Positions 44,501 through 55,477 of a DNA stretch of 64,000 nucleotides are shown here, in pieces; positions within the stretch are counted from its first letter, which is position 1, and each line of letters opens with the position of its first letter. A program made the position numbers and the translations under genes. Under the pieces are notes generated by a model that was not told the origin of the DNA, searched no databases, and saw only the letters and a program-made list of their open reading frames with translations. The stretch comes from Ideonella sp. (GTDB lineage Bacteria; Pseudomonadota; Gammaproteobacteria; Burkholderiales; Burkholderiaceae_C), in assembly GCA_015075545.1 (NCBI GenBank), contig JABTUC010000001.1, forward strand, positions 992,001 to 1,056,000, in the 5' to 3' direction.

Positions 44501-45034
44501 GCGGCGGCGCTCCTTGTACTTGCTGACGCCGGCGGCCTCCTCGAGAAACAGCCGCAGCTCCTCGGGCTTGCTCTCGATGATGCGGCTGATCGTGCCCTGG
44601 CCGATGATCGCGTACGCACGCGGGCCGAGCCCGGTGCCGAGGAACACGTCCTGCACGTCGCGGCGGCGCACCGGCTGGTTGTTGATGTAGTAGCTCGAGG
44701 TGCCGTCGCGCGTCAGCACGCGCTTGACCGCGATCTCGGCAAAGCTGTTCCACTGGCCGCCGGCGCGCGCATCCTCGTTGCTGAACACCAGCTCGACGCT
44801 GGCGCGGCCGGCGGGCTTGCGCTGACCCGAGCCGTTGAAGATCACGTCCTGCATCGACTCGCCGCGCAGTTCGCTCGCCTTGCTCTCGCCGAGCACCCAG
44901 CGCACGGCGTCGATGACGTTGGACTTTCCGCAACCGTTGGGGCCGACGACGCCGACGCGCTGGCCCGGCAACTGGAACGTGGTGGGTTCGGCGAACGATT
45001 TGAAGCCCGAGAGCTTGATCTGGTTCAGGCGCAT
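41519..45034 (-). CDS. smc: chromosome segregation protein SMC
   Basis: An 1171-residue SMC ATPase. The N-terminal head has MRLNQIKLSGFKSFAEPTTF and Walker A GPNGCGKSN (31-39); long Gln/Glu/Arg/Ala-rich coiled coils flank a hinge near residues 500-640 (KHGLDSLQGLWTQVHIEPGW, ALQVGRIDTLRAFAADPP); the C-terminal head has the signature LSGGEKALTAIALVFAIFQL and Walker B PFCLLDEVDAPLDDAN. It organises and separates sister chromosomes with ScpA/ScpB encoded elsewhere. The start at 45034 matches the family; an upstream extension reaches into the divergent queF promoter. Confidence 0.97.
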   Translation of the reverse strand: MRLNQIKLSGFKSFAEPTTFQLPGQRVGVVGPNGCGKSNVIDAVRWVLGESKASELRGESMQDVIFNGSGQRKPAGRASVELVFSNEDARAGGQWNSFAEIAVKRVLTRDGTSSYYINNQPVRRRDVQDVFLGTGLGPRAYAIIGQGTISRIIESKPEELRLFLEEAAGVSKYKERRRETESRLKDTRENLTRVEDILRELNANLEKLEAQAEVATTYRKLLDEQTLKQHQLWWLKHRDAAKEEERAKRAVDEAHTALQARVAELRHVEAELEAIRQGHYAAGDAMHAAQGELAEASLEVSRLEERIQYVVEGRQRVQQRIADLDAQNAQWAQRRTADEAELHRLGGQIEQAEGTAAAQAQQAQSHAATLPALEDRVREASQRADTQRQAVVEVQQRIQLLAADSRNLQEQASALRARRERLAAEADGLKAPDPQRLGEFQRQVPLLEQQHQGAEARLHELQEQMPALDERRRAQHDEVNRQGARHSDLAARMAALRALQEKIQTEGKLKPWLAKHGLDSLQGLWTQVHIEPGWETALESALRERLNALQVGRIDTLRAFAADPPPARLAFYTVPQATTPETHRTLPRLAELLRLGDAGLQALFSDWLEGVYTAASLDDALAQRGRLTHGEVILTREGHAVSAHAVAFHAPDSEHDGLLARAQEIEHLQRELRAQSLIAEEARAALVRLESTYTDASQRLVALRREAMASQATAHQAQVELLRLTQQAEATTARRSQLDAELAEIDAQLRSLDERQVGSQSAFEQLDAQLADAQQRHADLDEGTLAAERVLVEARDALRVRERQAQEAQFEARTLAARRAELQRALDTAAEQVANNQRAGEQLTLELGALDDSAAQAGLHSALALKLDREQLLAARRSEYDDLSAKLKAHDEQRLTIEHSLDPLRERITRLQLEEQAAQLGGAQYVEQLQQAQVDLEALAAGIAAGGVKLSGLQTQIDHLGREVAALGAVNLAALEELTTSRERKQFLDAQNADLQEAIGTLEDAIRKIDLETRELLQQTFDQVNQHFGRMFPTLFGGGTARLVMTGDEILDAGVQVMAQPPGKRNSTIHLLSGGEKALTAIALVFAIFQLNPAPFCLLDEVDAPLDDANTERYCALVSEMSRQTQFLYISHNKIAMEMAEQLIGVTMQEQGVSRVVAVDMDAAVSLAEAA

Positions 45035-45180
45035 TGAGAAGGAAGCGGCGAAACGGCCCCTGATGTGAAAACGGCAGCCATCGTCGTGCCGCCGTTGGGT
45101 GCTGTGCTCGAAGCCTGTTGCCCCGTGCTGTCGAGGGCGCGCGGATGATACCATCGCGCCCCGTCGCATCGACCCGTGTC

Positions 45181-45636
45181 ATGGCCCGATCCAACGCCGG
45201 CGCACCACGCGCACGCGAGCGCGCCAAACCAGCGGCACCGCCGAGCGCACCGAGCAAAGAACTGCAGGTGTTCGCCAACCCGGCACCCGAGCGCGACTAC
45301 GTGATCCGCTTCGACGTGCCGGAGTTCACCTGCCTGTGCCCGCTGACCGGGCAGCCCGACTTCGCGCACTTCACGATCGAGATCGTTCCCGACCGGCTGT
45401 GCGTCGAACTGAAGAGCCTGAAGCTGTACTTCTGGAGCTACCGCGACGAGGGCGCCTTCCACGAGAAGGTGACCAACGCGATCGTCGACGACATCGTGCG
45501 CGCGATCGATCCGCGCTTCGTTCGCCTGGCCGCCGACTGGTTCGTGCGCGGCGGCATCCGCACCCATGTGACGGCCGAGCATCGCCGCCGCGGCTGGAAG
45601 CCCGCGGCGCCGATCGCGTTGCCGCCGCACGGCTGA
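45181..45636 (+). CDS. queF: NADPH-dependent 7-cyano-7-deazaguanine reductase
   Basis: A 151-residue type I (unimodular) QueF. Catalytic Cys53 and Asp60 lie in [15 protein letters not shown]; the family Glu and the [21 protein letters not shown] segment follow. It reduces preQ0 to preQ1 in queuosine biosynthesis. A start at ATG 45181 gives the usual N terminus with a basic, Pro/Ala-rich leader of about 25 residues; a start 12 codons earlier is possible. It is divergent from smc and 9 bases before the next gene. Confidence 0.95.
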   Translation: MARSNAGAPRARERAKPAAPPSAPSKELQVFANPAPERDYVIRFDVPEFTCLCPLTGQPDFAHFTIEIVPDRLCVELKSLKLYFWSYRDEGAFHEKVTNAIVDDIVRAIDPRFVRLAADWFVRGGIRTHVTAEHRRRGWKPAAPIALPPHG

Positions 45637-45645
45637 GTTCACACG

Positions 45646-46491
45646 ATGCTCGCGATCATCGGAGGCACCGGCCTGTACGACCTGGCCGGCATGCAGATCG
45701 AGCAGGAGCTGAGCCCCGAGACGCCGTTCGGCCGCGCCTCGGGCCCGGTGCGGCGCGGCCGGCTGCACGGTCGCGAACTGCTGTTCCTCGCGCGACACGG
45801 CGCCGGCCATCGCCTGCTGCCGCACGAGGTCAACTACCGCGCCAACGTGTTCGCGCTCAAGCGCGCGGGCGCCACGCAGATCCTCGGCTTCTCGGCGGTG
45901 GGCAGCCTGGCTCGAGAGGTGGCCCCGGGCGACCTGGCGATGCCCGCGCAGTACCTCGACTGGACCCGCGGCCGGCGCGAGCTCTCGTTCTTCGGCCACG
46001 GCGTCGCCGCGCACGTGTCGACTGCGCTGCCGGTGAGCGCGAACCTGGTCGACTGGGTCGCCGCTGCGGCCAAGGTGCTCGGCCTGACTCTGCACACCGG
46101 CCTCACCTACGCCTGCGTCGAAGGGCCGCGCCTGGGCACGCGCGCCGAGAGCCACTTCATGCGCGGCGCCGGTTGCCATCTGGTGGGAATGACCAACGTG
46201 CCCGAGGTTTTTCTCGCGCGCGAAGCGCAGATCTGCTATGCGACGGTGGGCCTCGTCACCGACTACGACTGCTGGCTCGACGACCCGACCCAGCACGCGA
46301 GCGTCGAAGCCATCCTCGATCGCTACGGCCGCAGCCTCGCCAGTGCGCGCCGGCTGCTCGACGCGTTGCTGCAGCAGCCGCTACCGAGTGAAGAGCCCGA
46401 GATCCGGCAGGCGCTGGCCTCGGCGCTGCTGACGCCCGACGCCGCGCTCGACGAGCGCCAACGCGAGTGGCTGGCCGTGCTGCGACGCTGA
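45646..46491 (+). CDS. mtnP: S-methyl-5'-thioadenosine/thioinosine phosphorylase
   Basis: A 281-residue PNP/MTAP-fold enzyme. The phosphate site is in MLAIIGGTGLYDL, the conserved LARHGAGHRLLPHEVNYRAN matches the MTAP family HG...PHxxNYRAN motif, and FSAVGSLAREVAPGDLAMP and the base-binding ACVEGPRLGTRAESHFMRGAG through GMTNVPEVFLAREA complete the site. It cleaves methylthio-nucleosides from polyamine and AHL synthesis, returning purine and methylthioribose phosphate. Several proteobacterial members prefer methylthioinosine. It is co-directional with queF (9-base gap). Confidence 0.92.
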   Translation: MLAIIGGTGLYDLAGMQIEQELSPETPFGRASGPVRRGRLHGRELLFLARHGAGHRLLPHEVNYRANVFALKRAGATQILGFSAVGSLAREVAPGDLAMPAQYLDWTRGRRELSFFGHGVAAHVSTALPVSANLVDWVAAAAKVLGLTLHTGLTYACVEGPRLGTRAESHFMRGAGCHLVGMTNVPEVFLAREAQICYATVGLVTDYDCWLDDPTQHASVEAILDRYGRSLASARRLLDALLQQPLPSEEPEIRQALASALLTPDAALDERQREWLAVLRR

Positions 46492-46545
46492 CCCGCGCTC
46501 GGCGTGCCGCAGCCTGCGGCCGGGTTCGGTCCGCAGGCGGCCGCC

Positions 46546-46551
46546 GATAAT
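46546..46551 (+). promoter_or_regulatory. -10-like GATAAT just before dapC
   Basis: GATAAT ends 6 bases (CGGCGC) before the dapC ATG, within the imperfect palindrome GCCGATAATCGGC. No Shine-Dalgarno sequence is present, so the transcript may be leaderless. Confidence 0.45.
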
Positions 46552-46557
46552 CGGCGC

Positions 46558-47754
46558 ATGAATCCCCTGCTCGCCCGCCTGCACCCGTACCCTTTCGAGC
46601 GCTGGCGCGAGCTGACGCTGGGCGTGCAGCATCGTGGCAAGCTGTCTCCGATCAGCCTGGGGATCGGCGAGCCGCGCCACCCGACGCCGCCGCTGATCGA
46701 GCAGGCGATCACCGCGTCGCTCGCAGGGCTGTCGGTGTACCCGCTGACGATCGGCGAGCCACGGCTGCGCGAGGCGTGCGCGGCGTGGCTCGGGCGGCGC
46801 TACGGCGTGCGCGTCGATCCGGCGACGCAGTTGCTGCCGGTGACCGGCTCGCGCGAGGCGCTGTTCGCCTTGGCGCAGGTGGTGCTCGACCCCACGCGCG
46901 ACGGCGCCACCGTGGTCTGCCCCAACCCCTTCTATCAGATCTACGAGGGCGCGGCGTTGCTCGGCGGCGCGCGCACGGCGTTCGTCAACAGCGACCCGGC
47001 GCGCAACTTCGCGCTCGACTGGTCGCAGCTCGACGCCGCCACCTGGGCACGCACGCAACTGGTCTACGTGTGCTCGCCGGGCAACCCCACCGGCGCGGTG
47101 CTGCCGCTGGCGCAGTGGCGTGCACTGTTCGAGCTGTCGGACCGCCACGGCTTCGTGATCGCCAGCGACGAGTGCTATTCGGAGATCTACTTCCGCGACG
47201 ACGAAGGCGCGCCGCTGGGCGGCCTGCAGGCCGCGCACGCGCTCGGGCGCAACGACTTCCGCAATCTGGTGATGCTGACCTCGCTGTCCAAGCGCTCCAA
47301 CGTGCCGGGCATGCGCTCGGGCTTCGCCGCCGGCGATGCGCAGCTCATGAAGGCGTTCCTGCAGTACCGCACGTACCACGGCAGCGCGATGAGCCCGGTG
47401 GTGCAGGCGGCGAGCGTGGCGGCGTGGGGCGACGAGACGCACGTGCAGGCCAACCGCGCGCTCTATCGCGACAAGTTCGCCCAGGTCACGCCGCTGCTGC
47501 AGCGCGTGCTCGACGTGCAGTTGCCCGACGCCGGCTTCTACCTGTGGGCCGCGGTTCCCGGCGGCGACGATGTCGCATTCGCGCGCGCACTGCTCGCTCA
47601 ATACAATGTCACCGTGCTGCCAGGCAGCCTGCTGGCGCGCGAGGCGCACGGCGTCAACCCCGGCCGCGGCCGCATCCGCATGGCGCTGGTGGCCGCCACC
47701 GCCGAATGCCTCGAGGCCGCGCAGCGCATCGTCCACTTCACCGAGCGGCTCTAG
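46558..47754 (+). CDS. dapC: succinyldiaminopimelate transaminase
   Basis: A 398-residue class I PLP aminotransferase. It begins [20 protein letters not shown], typical of betaproteobacterial Dap[27 protein letters not shown], the Asp in [12 protein letters not shown], and the Schiff-base Lys in [17 protein letters not shown] are all present. It converts N-succinyl-2-amino-6-ketopimelate to N-succinyl-LL-diaminopimelate with glutamate, in the succinylase route to lysine and peptidoglycan. It heads dapC-dapD-pilU-dapE. Confidence 0.94.
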   Translation: MNPLLARLHPYPFERWRELTLGVQHRGKLSPISLGIGEPRHPTPPLIEQAITASLAGLSVYPLTIGEPRLREACAAWLGRRYGVRVDPATQLLPVTGSREALFALAQVVLDPTRDGATVVCPNPFYQIYEGAALLGGARTAFVNSDPARNFALDWSQLDAATWARTQLVYVCSPGNPTGAVLPLAQWRALFELSDRHGFVIASDECYSEIYFRDDEGAPLGGLQAAHALGRNDFRNLVMLTSLSKRSNVPGMRSGFAAGDAQLMKAFLQYRTYHGSAMSPVVQAASVAAWGDETHVQANRALYRDKFAQVTPLLQRVLDVQLPDAGFYLWAAVPGGDDVAFARALLAQYNVTVLPGSLLAREAHGVNPGRGRIRMALVAATAECLEAAQRIVHFTERL

Positions 47755-47770
47755 AAGCCGCAGCCACATC

Positions 47771-48595
47771 ATGAGCGAATCCGCGCAATCGATCATCGAC
47801 CTGGCCTGGGAAGGCCGCACCGCGCTCAGCTCCACCACCGCCGACCCCCGGATCCGCGAGGCGGTGGAGCAGACGATCGCCGATCTGAACGCCGGGCGCG
47901 TGCGCGTCGCCGAGCGGCGCGGCGTCGGCGACTGGCAGGTCAACCAGTGGGTCAAGAAGGCGGTGCTGCTGGGCTTCCGCCTCAACGACAACCGGCCGAT
48001 GCGCGCCGGCGACCTCGGCTTCTTCGACAAGGTGGGCACCAAGTTCGCGCACCTCGACGAGGCCACGATGCGCGCCACCGGCGTGCGCGTGGTGCCGCCG
48101 GCAGTGGCGCGCCGCGGCAGCTACATCGCGCGCAACGTCGTGCTGATGCCGAGCTACGTCAACATCGGCGCCTACGTCGACGAGGGCACGATGGTCGACA
48201 CCTGGGCCACCGTGGGCTCGTGCGCGCAGATCGGCAAGAACGTGCACCTGTCGGGCGGCGTGGGCATCGGCGGCGTGCTCGAGCCGCTGCAGGCCAACCC
48301 GACGATCATCGAGGACAACTGCTTCGTCGGTGCACGCTCCGAGGTCGTCGAGGGCGTGATCGTCGAGGAGAACTCGGTCATCAGCATGGGCGTGTTCATC
48401 GGCCAGAGCACCAAGATCTACGACCGCGCCACCGGCCAGATCCACTACGGCCGGGTGCCCGCGGGCTCCGTGGTGGTGAGCGGGTCGCTGCCGGCCGCCG
48501 ACGGCAGCCACAGCCTCTATTGCGCGGTGATCGTGAAGCGCGTCACTGCCGCAACCCGCGCCAAGACCAGCATCAACGAGCTGCTGCGCGAGTAA
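47771..48595 (+). CDS. dapD: 2,3,4,5-tetrahydropyridine-2,6-dicarboxylate N-succinyltransferase
   Basis: A 274-residue DapD of exact family length. The N-terminal helical domain ends in [19 protein letters not shown]; the left-handed beta-helix of hexapeptide repeats includes [40 protein letters not shown] and [20 protein letters not shown]. It adds succinyl from succinyl-CoA, the step before DapC. It starts 16 bases after dapC, so they share a transcript. Confidence 0.97.
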   Translation: MSESAQSIIDLAWEGRTALSSTTADPRIREAVEQTIADLNAGRVRVAERRGVGDWQVNQWVKKAVLLGFRLNDNRPMRAGDLGFFDKVGTKFAHLDEATMRATGVRVVPPAVARRGSYIARNVVLMPSYVNIGAYVDEGTMVDTWATVGSCAQIGKNVHLSGGVGIGGVLEPLQANPTIIEDNCFVGARSEVVEGVIVEENSVISMGVFIGQSTKIYDRATGQIHYGRVPAGSVVVSGSLPAADGSHSLYCAVIVKRVTAATRAKTSINELLRE

Positions 48596-48640
48596 GACGG
48601 CACACTACGGGGCTGGTGCGTACGGGAGCGGAGCCCCTAG

Positions 48641-49828
48641 ATGAGCAGCAACATGGAGAAGGTGCTGCGCATGATGGCGGACAAGAAGGCGTCGGACGTC
48701 TTCATGTCGGCCAACATGCCGATCCTGATCAAGATCAACGGCCAGATGCTGCAACTGTCCGACCAGTCGCTGACGCCGGGGCAGCCGCGCCAGTTGCTGA
48801 CCGAGATCCTCTCGCCGCAGCAGCTCGAGGAGCTCGACGACACCGGTGAGCTGAACATGGGCATGGGCCTGGAAGGGCTCGGCACCTTCCGCATGTCGGC
48901 GTTCCGCCAGCGCGGCTCGATCGCCGCGGTGATCCGCTACATCCCCAACGAGATTCCGTCGCTCGAATCGCTGAACCTGCCGCCGATGCTGTCGCAGCTC
49001 GTGCTCGAGAAGCGCGGCCTGATCCTGATGGTCGGTGCCACCGGCACCGGCAAGAGCACGACGCTGGCGTCGATGCTCGAGTGGCGCAACCAGCAGATGG
49101 CCGGGCACATCCTGACGATCGAAGATCCGATGGAGTTCGCCTTCACCAACAAGCGCTCGCTGGTCAACCAGCGCGAGGTCGGCCGCGACACCAACACGCT
49201 GCAGGTGGCGCTGAAGAACGCGCTGCGCCAGGCACCCGACTGCATCCTGATCGGCGAAATCCGCGACCGCGAGACGATGACCTCGGCGATCTCGTACGCG
49301 CTGTCGGGCCACCTCGTGCTGGCCACGCTGCACGCCAACAACAGCTACCACGCGCTCGGGCGGATCCTGTCGTTCTACACGCCCGAGTCGCGCCCGGCGC
49401 TGCTGAGCGACCTGTCGTCGGGCCTGCGCGCGATCGTGTCGCAGCGCCTGGTGCGCGCATCGGCGGGCGGCCGCCTGCCGTCGGTGGAGATCATGCTCAA
49501 CACCAAGCTGGTCGCCGAACTGATCGAGAAGAACGAGTTCACCGCCGTCAAGGAGGCGATGGAGAAGTCGCTCGCCGAAGGCTCGCAGACGTTCGAGGAG
49601 GACCTCGCGCGCATGATCGGCGACGGCCTCATCACGCGCGACGAAGGCCTGTCGCACGCCGACTCGCCCACCAACCTGATGTGGCGCCTGCAGAACGACC
49701 AGACGCCGATCGCTCGCGCACCGGCCAAGAGCGAGGACCCCGACACCGCGTTCTTCACCGAGATCGCGCTCGACGTCGTCGGCGGCGACGCGCCCAACTC
49801 GCGCAGCGCGCCGCTGACCCGCCGCTGA
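48641..49828 (+). CDS. pilU: PilT/PilU-family type IV pilus retraction ATPase
   Basis: A 395-residue hexameric ATPase. The N-terminal PAS-like part (MSSNMEKVLRMMADKKASDV) leads to Walker A GATGTGKST (132-140), the Asp box region ILTIEDPMEFAFTNKRSLVN, Walker B DCILIGEIRDRETM and the His box HLVLATLHANNSYHALGRIL. The C-terminal extension ending SRSAPLTRR is longer than PilT and fits PilU. It assists PilT in pilus retraction (twitching, DNA uptake). Its place between dapD and dapE, away from pilT, is functionally unrelated to lysine synthesis. Confidence 0.92.
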   Translation: MSSNMEKVLRMMADKKASDVFMSANMPILIKINGQMLQLSDQSLTPGQPRQLLTEILSPQQLEELDDTGELNMGMGLEGLGTFRMSAFRQRGSIAAVIRYIPNEIPSLESLNLPPMLSQLVLEKRGLILMVGATGTGKSTTLASMLEWRNQQMAGHILTIEDPMEFAFTNKRSLVNQREVGRDTNTLQVALKNALRQAPDCILIGEIRDRETMTSAISYALSGHLVLATLHANNSYHALGRILSFYTPESRPALLSDLSSGLRAIVSQRLVRASAGGRLPSVEIMLNTKLVAELIEKNEFTAVKEAMEKSLAEGSQTFEEDLARMIGDGLITRDEGLSHADSPTNLMWRLQNDQTPIARAPAKSEDPDTAFFTEIALDVVGGDAPNSRSAPLTRR

Positions 49829-49886
49829 AACGGTCTCGGCGTCGCGCTCGCGCCGCAGCGAGCGGCAGCCCTGCAAGGCAGTCGCC

Positions 49887-49892
49887 GATAAT
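49887..49892 (+). promoter_or_regulatory. -10-like GATAAT just before dapE
   Basis: GATAAT ends 5 bases (TCGGC) before the dapE ATG, in the palindrome-like GCCGATAATTCGGC. As for dapC, no Shine-Dalgarno sequence is seen and transcription would begin at the start codon. Confidence 0.45.
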
Positions 49893-49897
49893 TCGGC

Positions 49898-51043
49898 ATG
49901 CATGCGACGCTGCGTCTGCTCGAAGAGCTGATCTCCTGCCAGTCGATCACCCCGGCCGATGACGGCTGCCAGGCGCTGATCGCCCAGCGCCTGCAGCCGC
50001 TGGGTTTCGAGTGCGAGCCGATGCCGTTCGGCCCCGAGCAGGCGCGGGTCAGCAACCTGTGGGCGATCCACCGCGGCGCGCGCCCGGGGCCCACCGTGGT
50101 ATTGGCGGGGCACACCGACGTCGTGCCCCCGGGCCCGCTCGAGCAGTGGCACAGCGATCCGTTCGTGCCGACCCACCGCGACGGCCGCCTGTTCGGCCGC
50201 GGCGCCGCCGACATGAAGACCTCGGTGGCCGCGATGGTGGTGGCCAGCGAAGAGTTCGTGCGCGCGCAGCCCGCGCACGCTGGCGCAGTGGCGCTGCTCA
50301 TCACCAGCGACGAAGAAGGCCCGTCGACCGACGGCACGGTGCGCGTGGTCGAGGTGCTGCAGCAGCGCGGCGAGCAGCTCGATTGCTGCATCGTCGGCGA
50401 GCCGACATCGGTCGACAAGCTCGGCGACATGATCAAGAACGGCCGCCGCGGTTCGCTGTCGTGCCGGCTCACGGTGCAGGGCGTGCAGGGCCACGTCGCC
50501 TACCCGCAGCTGGCGCGCAACCCGATCCACCAGCTTGCGCCGGCGCTGGCCGAACTCGCCACCACCGAGTGGGACCGCGGCAACGCACACTTTCCGCCGA
50601 CGACCTTCCAGGTCTCCAACATCCACGGCGGCACCGGCGCGCTCAACGTCATTCCGGGCCACGCGGTGGTCGAGTGCAACTTCCGCTTCAGCACCGAATC
50701 GACGCCGCAGTCGTTGCGTGAGCGCGTGGAGACCATCCTGGATCGCCACGGCCTCGACTTCGAAGCACAGTGGACGATCGGCGGCGAACCGTTCCTCACG
50801 ACCCCGGGCACGCTGAGCGAATCGCTCAGCGCCGCGATCCGCGCCGAGCGCGGCGTGACGCCGGTGCTGTCGACCACCGGCGGCACGTCCGACGGCCGCT
50901 ACATCGCGAAGATCTGCCCGCAGGTGGTGGAGTTCGGGCCGATCAACGAAACCATCCATAAAATCGACGAGAACGTGATCGTGGCCGACATCGAGCCGCT
51001 GAAGAACATCTACCGCCGCACCCTCGAGACTCTGCTGAAGTGA
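49898..51043 (+). CDS. dapE: succinyl-diaminopimelate desuccinylase
   Basis: A 381-residue M20 zinc hydrolase. Metal ligand His72 is in [10 protein letters not shown], the bridging Asp in [14 protein letters not shown], catalytic Glu-Glu in [12 protein letters not shown], and the last His is in the C-terminal [16 protein letters not shown]. The lid/dimer domain has [19 protein letters not shown]. It releases succinate to give LL-diaminopimelate, completing the three dap steps in this cluster. Its TGA overlaps the GTG of prmB. Confidence 0.97.
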   Translation: MHATLRLLEELISCQSITPADDGCQALIAQRLQPLGFECEPMPFGPEQARVSNLWAIHRGARPGPTVVLAGHTDVVPPGPLEQWHSDPFVPTHRDGRLFGRGAADMKTSVAAMVVASEEFVRAQPAHAGAVALLITSDEEGPSTDGTVRVVEVLQQRGEQLDCCIVGEPTSVDKLGDMIKNGRRGSLSCRLTVQGVQGHVAYPQLARNPIHQLAPALAELATTEWDRGNAHFPPTTFQVSNIHGGTGALNVIPGHAVVECNFRFSTESTPQSLRERVETILDRHGLDFEAQWTIGGEPFLTTPGTLSESLSAAIRAERGVTPVLSTTGGTSDGRYIAKICPQVVEFGPINETIHKIDENVIVADIEPLKNIYRRTLETLLK

Positions 51044-51914
51044 ACGTCCTCCAGTTGATCGAGCGCTGCAGCGCCCGCCTCGACCAGGCGGGCGTTTCGT
51101 TTGGGCAAGGCACGACCAACGCATTCGACGAGGCGGCATGGCTGGTGCTGTGGCGGCTGAACCTGCCGCTCGATGCGCTCGACGACGTGGCCGCGCACGA
51201 GCTCGACGAGCCGACGGTCGGCCACGTCGAGGCCTTGATCGCGCAGCGCATCGAGACGCGCCGCCCCGCGGCGTACCTGACCGGCGAGGCCTGGCTGCAG
51301 GGCGTGCCTTTCACCGTCGACGAGCGCAGCATCGTGCCGCGATCGCTCGTCGCCGAGGTGCTCGCCGACGGCACGCTCGACGCCTGGCTGCACGGCACAC
51401 CCGCGCGCGTGCTCGACCTGTGCACCGGCAACGGCAGCCTCGCGGTGCTCGCCGCGCTGCGCTGGCCGGCCGCCGCGGTGGACGCCGCCGACGTGTCGAG
51501 CGACGCGCTGCAGCTCGCCCGCATCAACGTGCAGCGCCACGACCTCGAAGACCGCGTCGCGCTGCACGCCGGCGACGGCTTCGCCGCGGTGCGCGGCCGC
51601 TACGACCTGATCGTGTGCAACCCGCCCTACGTCAACGCGGCGTCGATGGCCGCGCTGCCGCCGGAGTTCCGGGCCGAGCCGGCGCTCGCGCTGGCCGGTG
51701 GCGACGACGGCATGGATTTCGTCCGCCGGCTGATCGACGAAGCCGCTGCGCACCTGCAACCGCATGGCCTGCTGGTGCTCGAGGTCGGCCACGAGCGCGC
51801 GCACTTCGACGCCGCGTTCCCGCGGCTCGAAGTGGCGGGGCTACCCACCAGCGAGGGCGACGACGCCGTGCTGGCGATCGCCCGCGAAGCGCTCGAGCCC
51901 GCTGGTGCCGCGCG

Positions 51915-51918
<4 letters not shown>
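51040..51918 (+). CDS. prmB: ribosomal protein L3 glutamine methyltransferase
   Basis: A 292-residue SAM-dependent methyltransferase of the HemK/PrmB group. Motif [18 protein letters not shown], and the glutamine-binding NPPY at residues 194-197 ([10 protein letters not shown]), with the PrmB-type N-terminal helical domain and [20 protein letters not shown]. It methylates Gln of uL3 during ribosome assembly. It starts at GTG, with GTGA overlapping the dapE stop, and its own TGA overlaps the ATG of yheS, so all three are coupled. Confidence 0.92.
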
Positions 51919-53945
<2,027 letters not shown>

Positions 53946-53985
53946 CCCGATACGCACTCGCTCCTGCGCGGTAACTCGGGGCGGA

Positions 53986-54001
53986 CGAATCGCACGATTC
54001 G
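53986..54001. promoter_or_regulatory. inverted repeat CGAATCG-CA-CGATTCG
   Basis: Two perfect 7-base arms separated by two bases, 41 bases after the yheS stop codon and about 230 bases before the next small ORF. It could be an operator or part of a terminator hairpin; no T-run follows. The rest of 53946-54229 shows no gene that I can support. Confidence 0.35.
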
Positions 54002-54229
54002 GCTCGAGCGGCATCGCCACCGTGCATACCGCACACGCGACGCCACGCCCACGTCGCGCCTGCCGAAACAGCCGGTGAACCGCTGCAACGGCGCGTCTGC
54101 GCGCTGCCCCACGCTCGCGGGGGGTTCGTTGAGGGCACTTCCAGCGGCGTGACTTCGGCCCCACACGCGCGAGGGCCACCCCCTTAGGCTCGACCGCATC
54201 GTCAATTCAACGACTCGTTGGGGGACTCC

Positions 54230-54463
54230 GTGTCGATCATCTACCTCGCTTCGCTGGTCGGCGTGAGCATCGCGATCCTCTGCCTGCTGGGCGATGCGCT
54301 GGTTTCGGTGTCGCGCAGGCCGCGCTGGCAGTCGTCGTTCTCGCGCACGCTCGTGCTGGTGGCCAGCAACGACCGGCGCGGGCAAGGCATGCCGTTCGTC
54401 GGCGCCGACCGCCGGCGCGCAGGCGACGAGGCGTGCAGCGAGTCGTCGCGCCGCGCTGCCTGA
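54230..54463 (+). CDS. small single-span membrane protein, uncharacterised
   Basis: A 77-residue frame from GTG 54230, preceded by GGGGGAC. It begins SIIYLASLVGVSIAILCLLG, one good transmembrane helix, followed by a basic Arg/Ser-rich cytoplasmic-type tail. A TTG four codons upstream is an alternative start. I know no family for it. Support is the ribosome-binding site, the amphipathic layout and third-position GC; it could still be chance. Confidence 0.5.
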   Translation: MSIIYLASLVGVSIAILCLLGDALVSVSRRPRWQSSFSRTLVLVASNDRRGQGMPFVGADRRRAGDEACSESSRRAA

Positions 54464-54494
54464 GGGCCGGGCACTCGGGCGCCGCGGCCCTGTA

Positions 54495-55466
54495 TCACAG
54501 CGGCCTGGCAGGCGCACTGGCGCCTTCACGGCGCGCCATCAGCCGCAACATCAGCTCGACCCTTGCCTTGGCCGGCGTCAGCGCTCCGGCCGATGGCCAG
54601 GCGGCGCCGGCGCCCTCGACATCGAGCACCGCGCCGTCGCAGCAGCGCGTGGCGCGCATGACGGCCAGGTCGGCCCATGCCGCGCCCTCCAGCGCCTGCT
54701 CGATCGCCCGGTGCACGGTGCCGTTGCCGGTGGCGGCGATCACGATGCCCTTGGCGCCGCCACGCGCCAACGCGTCGATCAGTGCACCGCTCGCGCCGGC
54801 GTGGCTGGTGACGATCTCCACCACCGGCCAGCTCTCGGGCGTGGCATCGAGCACCGCGACCCCCAACGCATCGCCTGCCGGCCAGGCGCGCAGGCGCCGC
54901 AGCGCGCCGTCGTCCTCGAAGCGCGCCAGCGGCCCCACGTCGCCGGAGCCGAAGGCATCGAGCTTGTGCGCGTGCGCCTTGCGCACGTCGGCCGCGCCGT
55001 GCACGCTGCCGGCCATCGCCACCAGCACGCCGTGCGCACCCGGCTCGCGCGCCAGCGCCACCGCGTCGGCGAGGTTGGCGGGGCCGTCGGCATGGCGCGA
55101 GCTGGCCGGTCGCATGGCGCCGGTGAGCACCACCGGCTTGGCTGGCGCCAGCACGCGCTGCAGCAGGTAGGCGGTCTCTTCCATCGTGTCGGTGCCGTGC
55201 GTGACGACGATGCCTTGCACCTCGGCGCGCACCAGGTGGTGGTGCACGCGCTGCGCGAGCGTCTGCCAGAGCGCGTGCGTCATGTCCTTGCTGTCGAGCT
55301 GCGCCACCTGCTCCAGCTCGAGCGTGGCGTCGGCCAACTCGGGCACCGCGCGCACCAGCGCGTCGATGGGCAGCTGCGCTGCCTGGTAGGCCAGATCGCT
55401 TTGCCCCTCGGGGGCGATGCCCGCGATCGTGCCGCCGGTGCCGAGGATCACGACGAGGTTTTGCAT
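54495..55466 (-). CDS. L-asparaginase (bacterial type, no signal peptide)
   Basis: A 323-residue amidohydrolase. The nucleophile Thr is in ILGTGGTIAG near residue 12, the second catalytic group in VVTHGTDTMEETAYLL, with GAMRPASSRHADGPANLADA and SGSVHGAADV-like AGSVHGAADVRKAHAHK. It converts asparagine to aspartate and ammonia. The lack of a signal peptide suggests a cytoplasmic enzyme. It is transcribed away from lexA, and the SOS box ends only 11 bases upstream of its ATG, so LexA may also affect it. Confidence 0.92.
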   Translation of the reverse strand: MQNLVVILGTGGTIAGIAPEGQSDLAYQAAQLPIDALVRAVPELADATLELEQVAQLDSKDMTHALWQTLAQRVHHHLVRAEVQGIVVTHGTDTMEETAYLLQRVLAPAKPVVLTGAMRPASSRHADGPANLADAVALAREPGAHGVLVAMAGSVHGAADVRKAHAHKLDAFGSGDVGPLARFEDDGALRRLRAWPAGDALGVAVLDATPESWPVVEIVTSHAGASGALIDALARGGAKGIVIAATGNGTVHRAIEQALEGAAWADLAVMRATRCCDGAVLDVEGAGAAWPSAGALTPAKARVELMLRLMARREGASAPARPL

Positions 55467-55477
55467 TTTTCGCTCAT

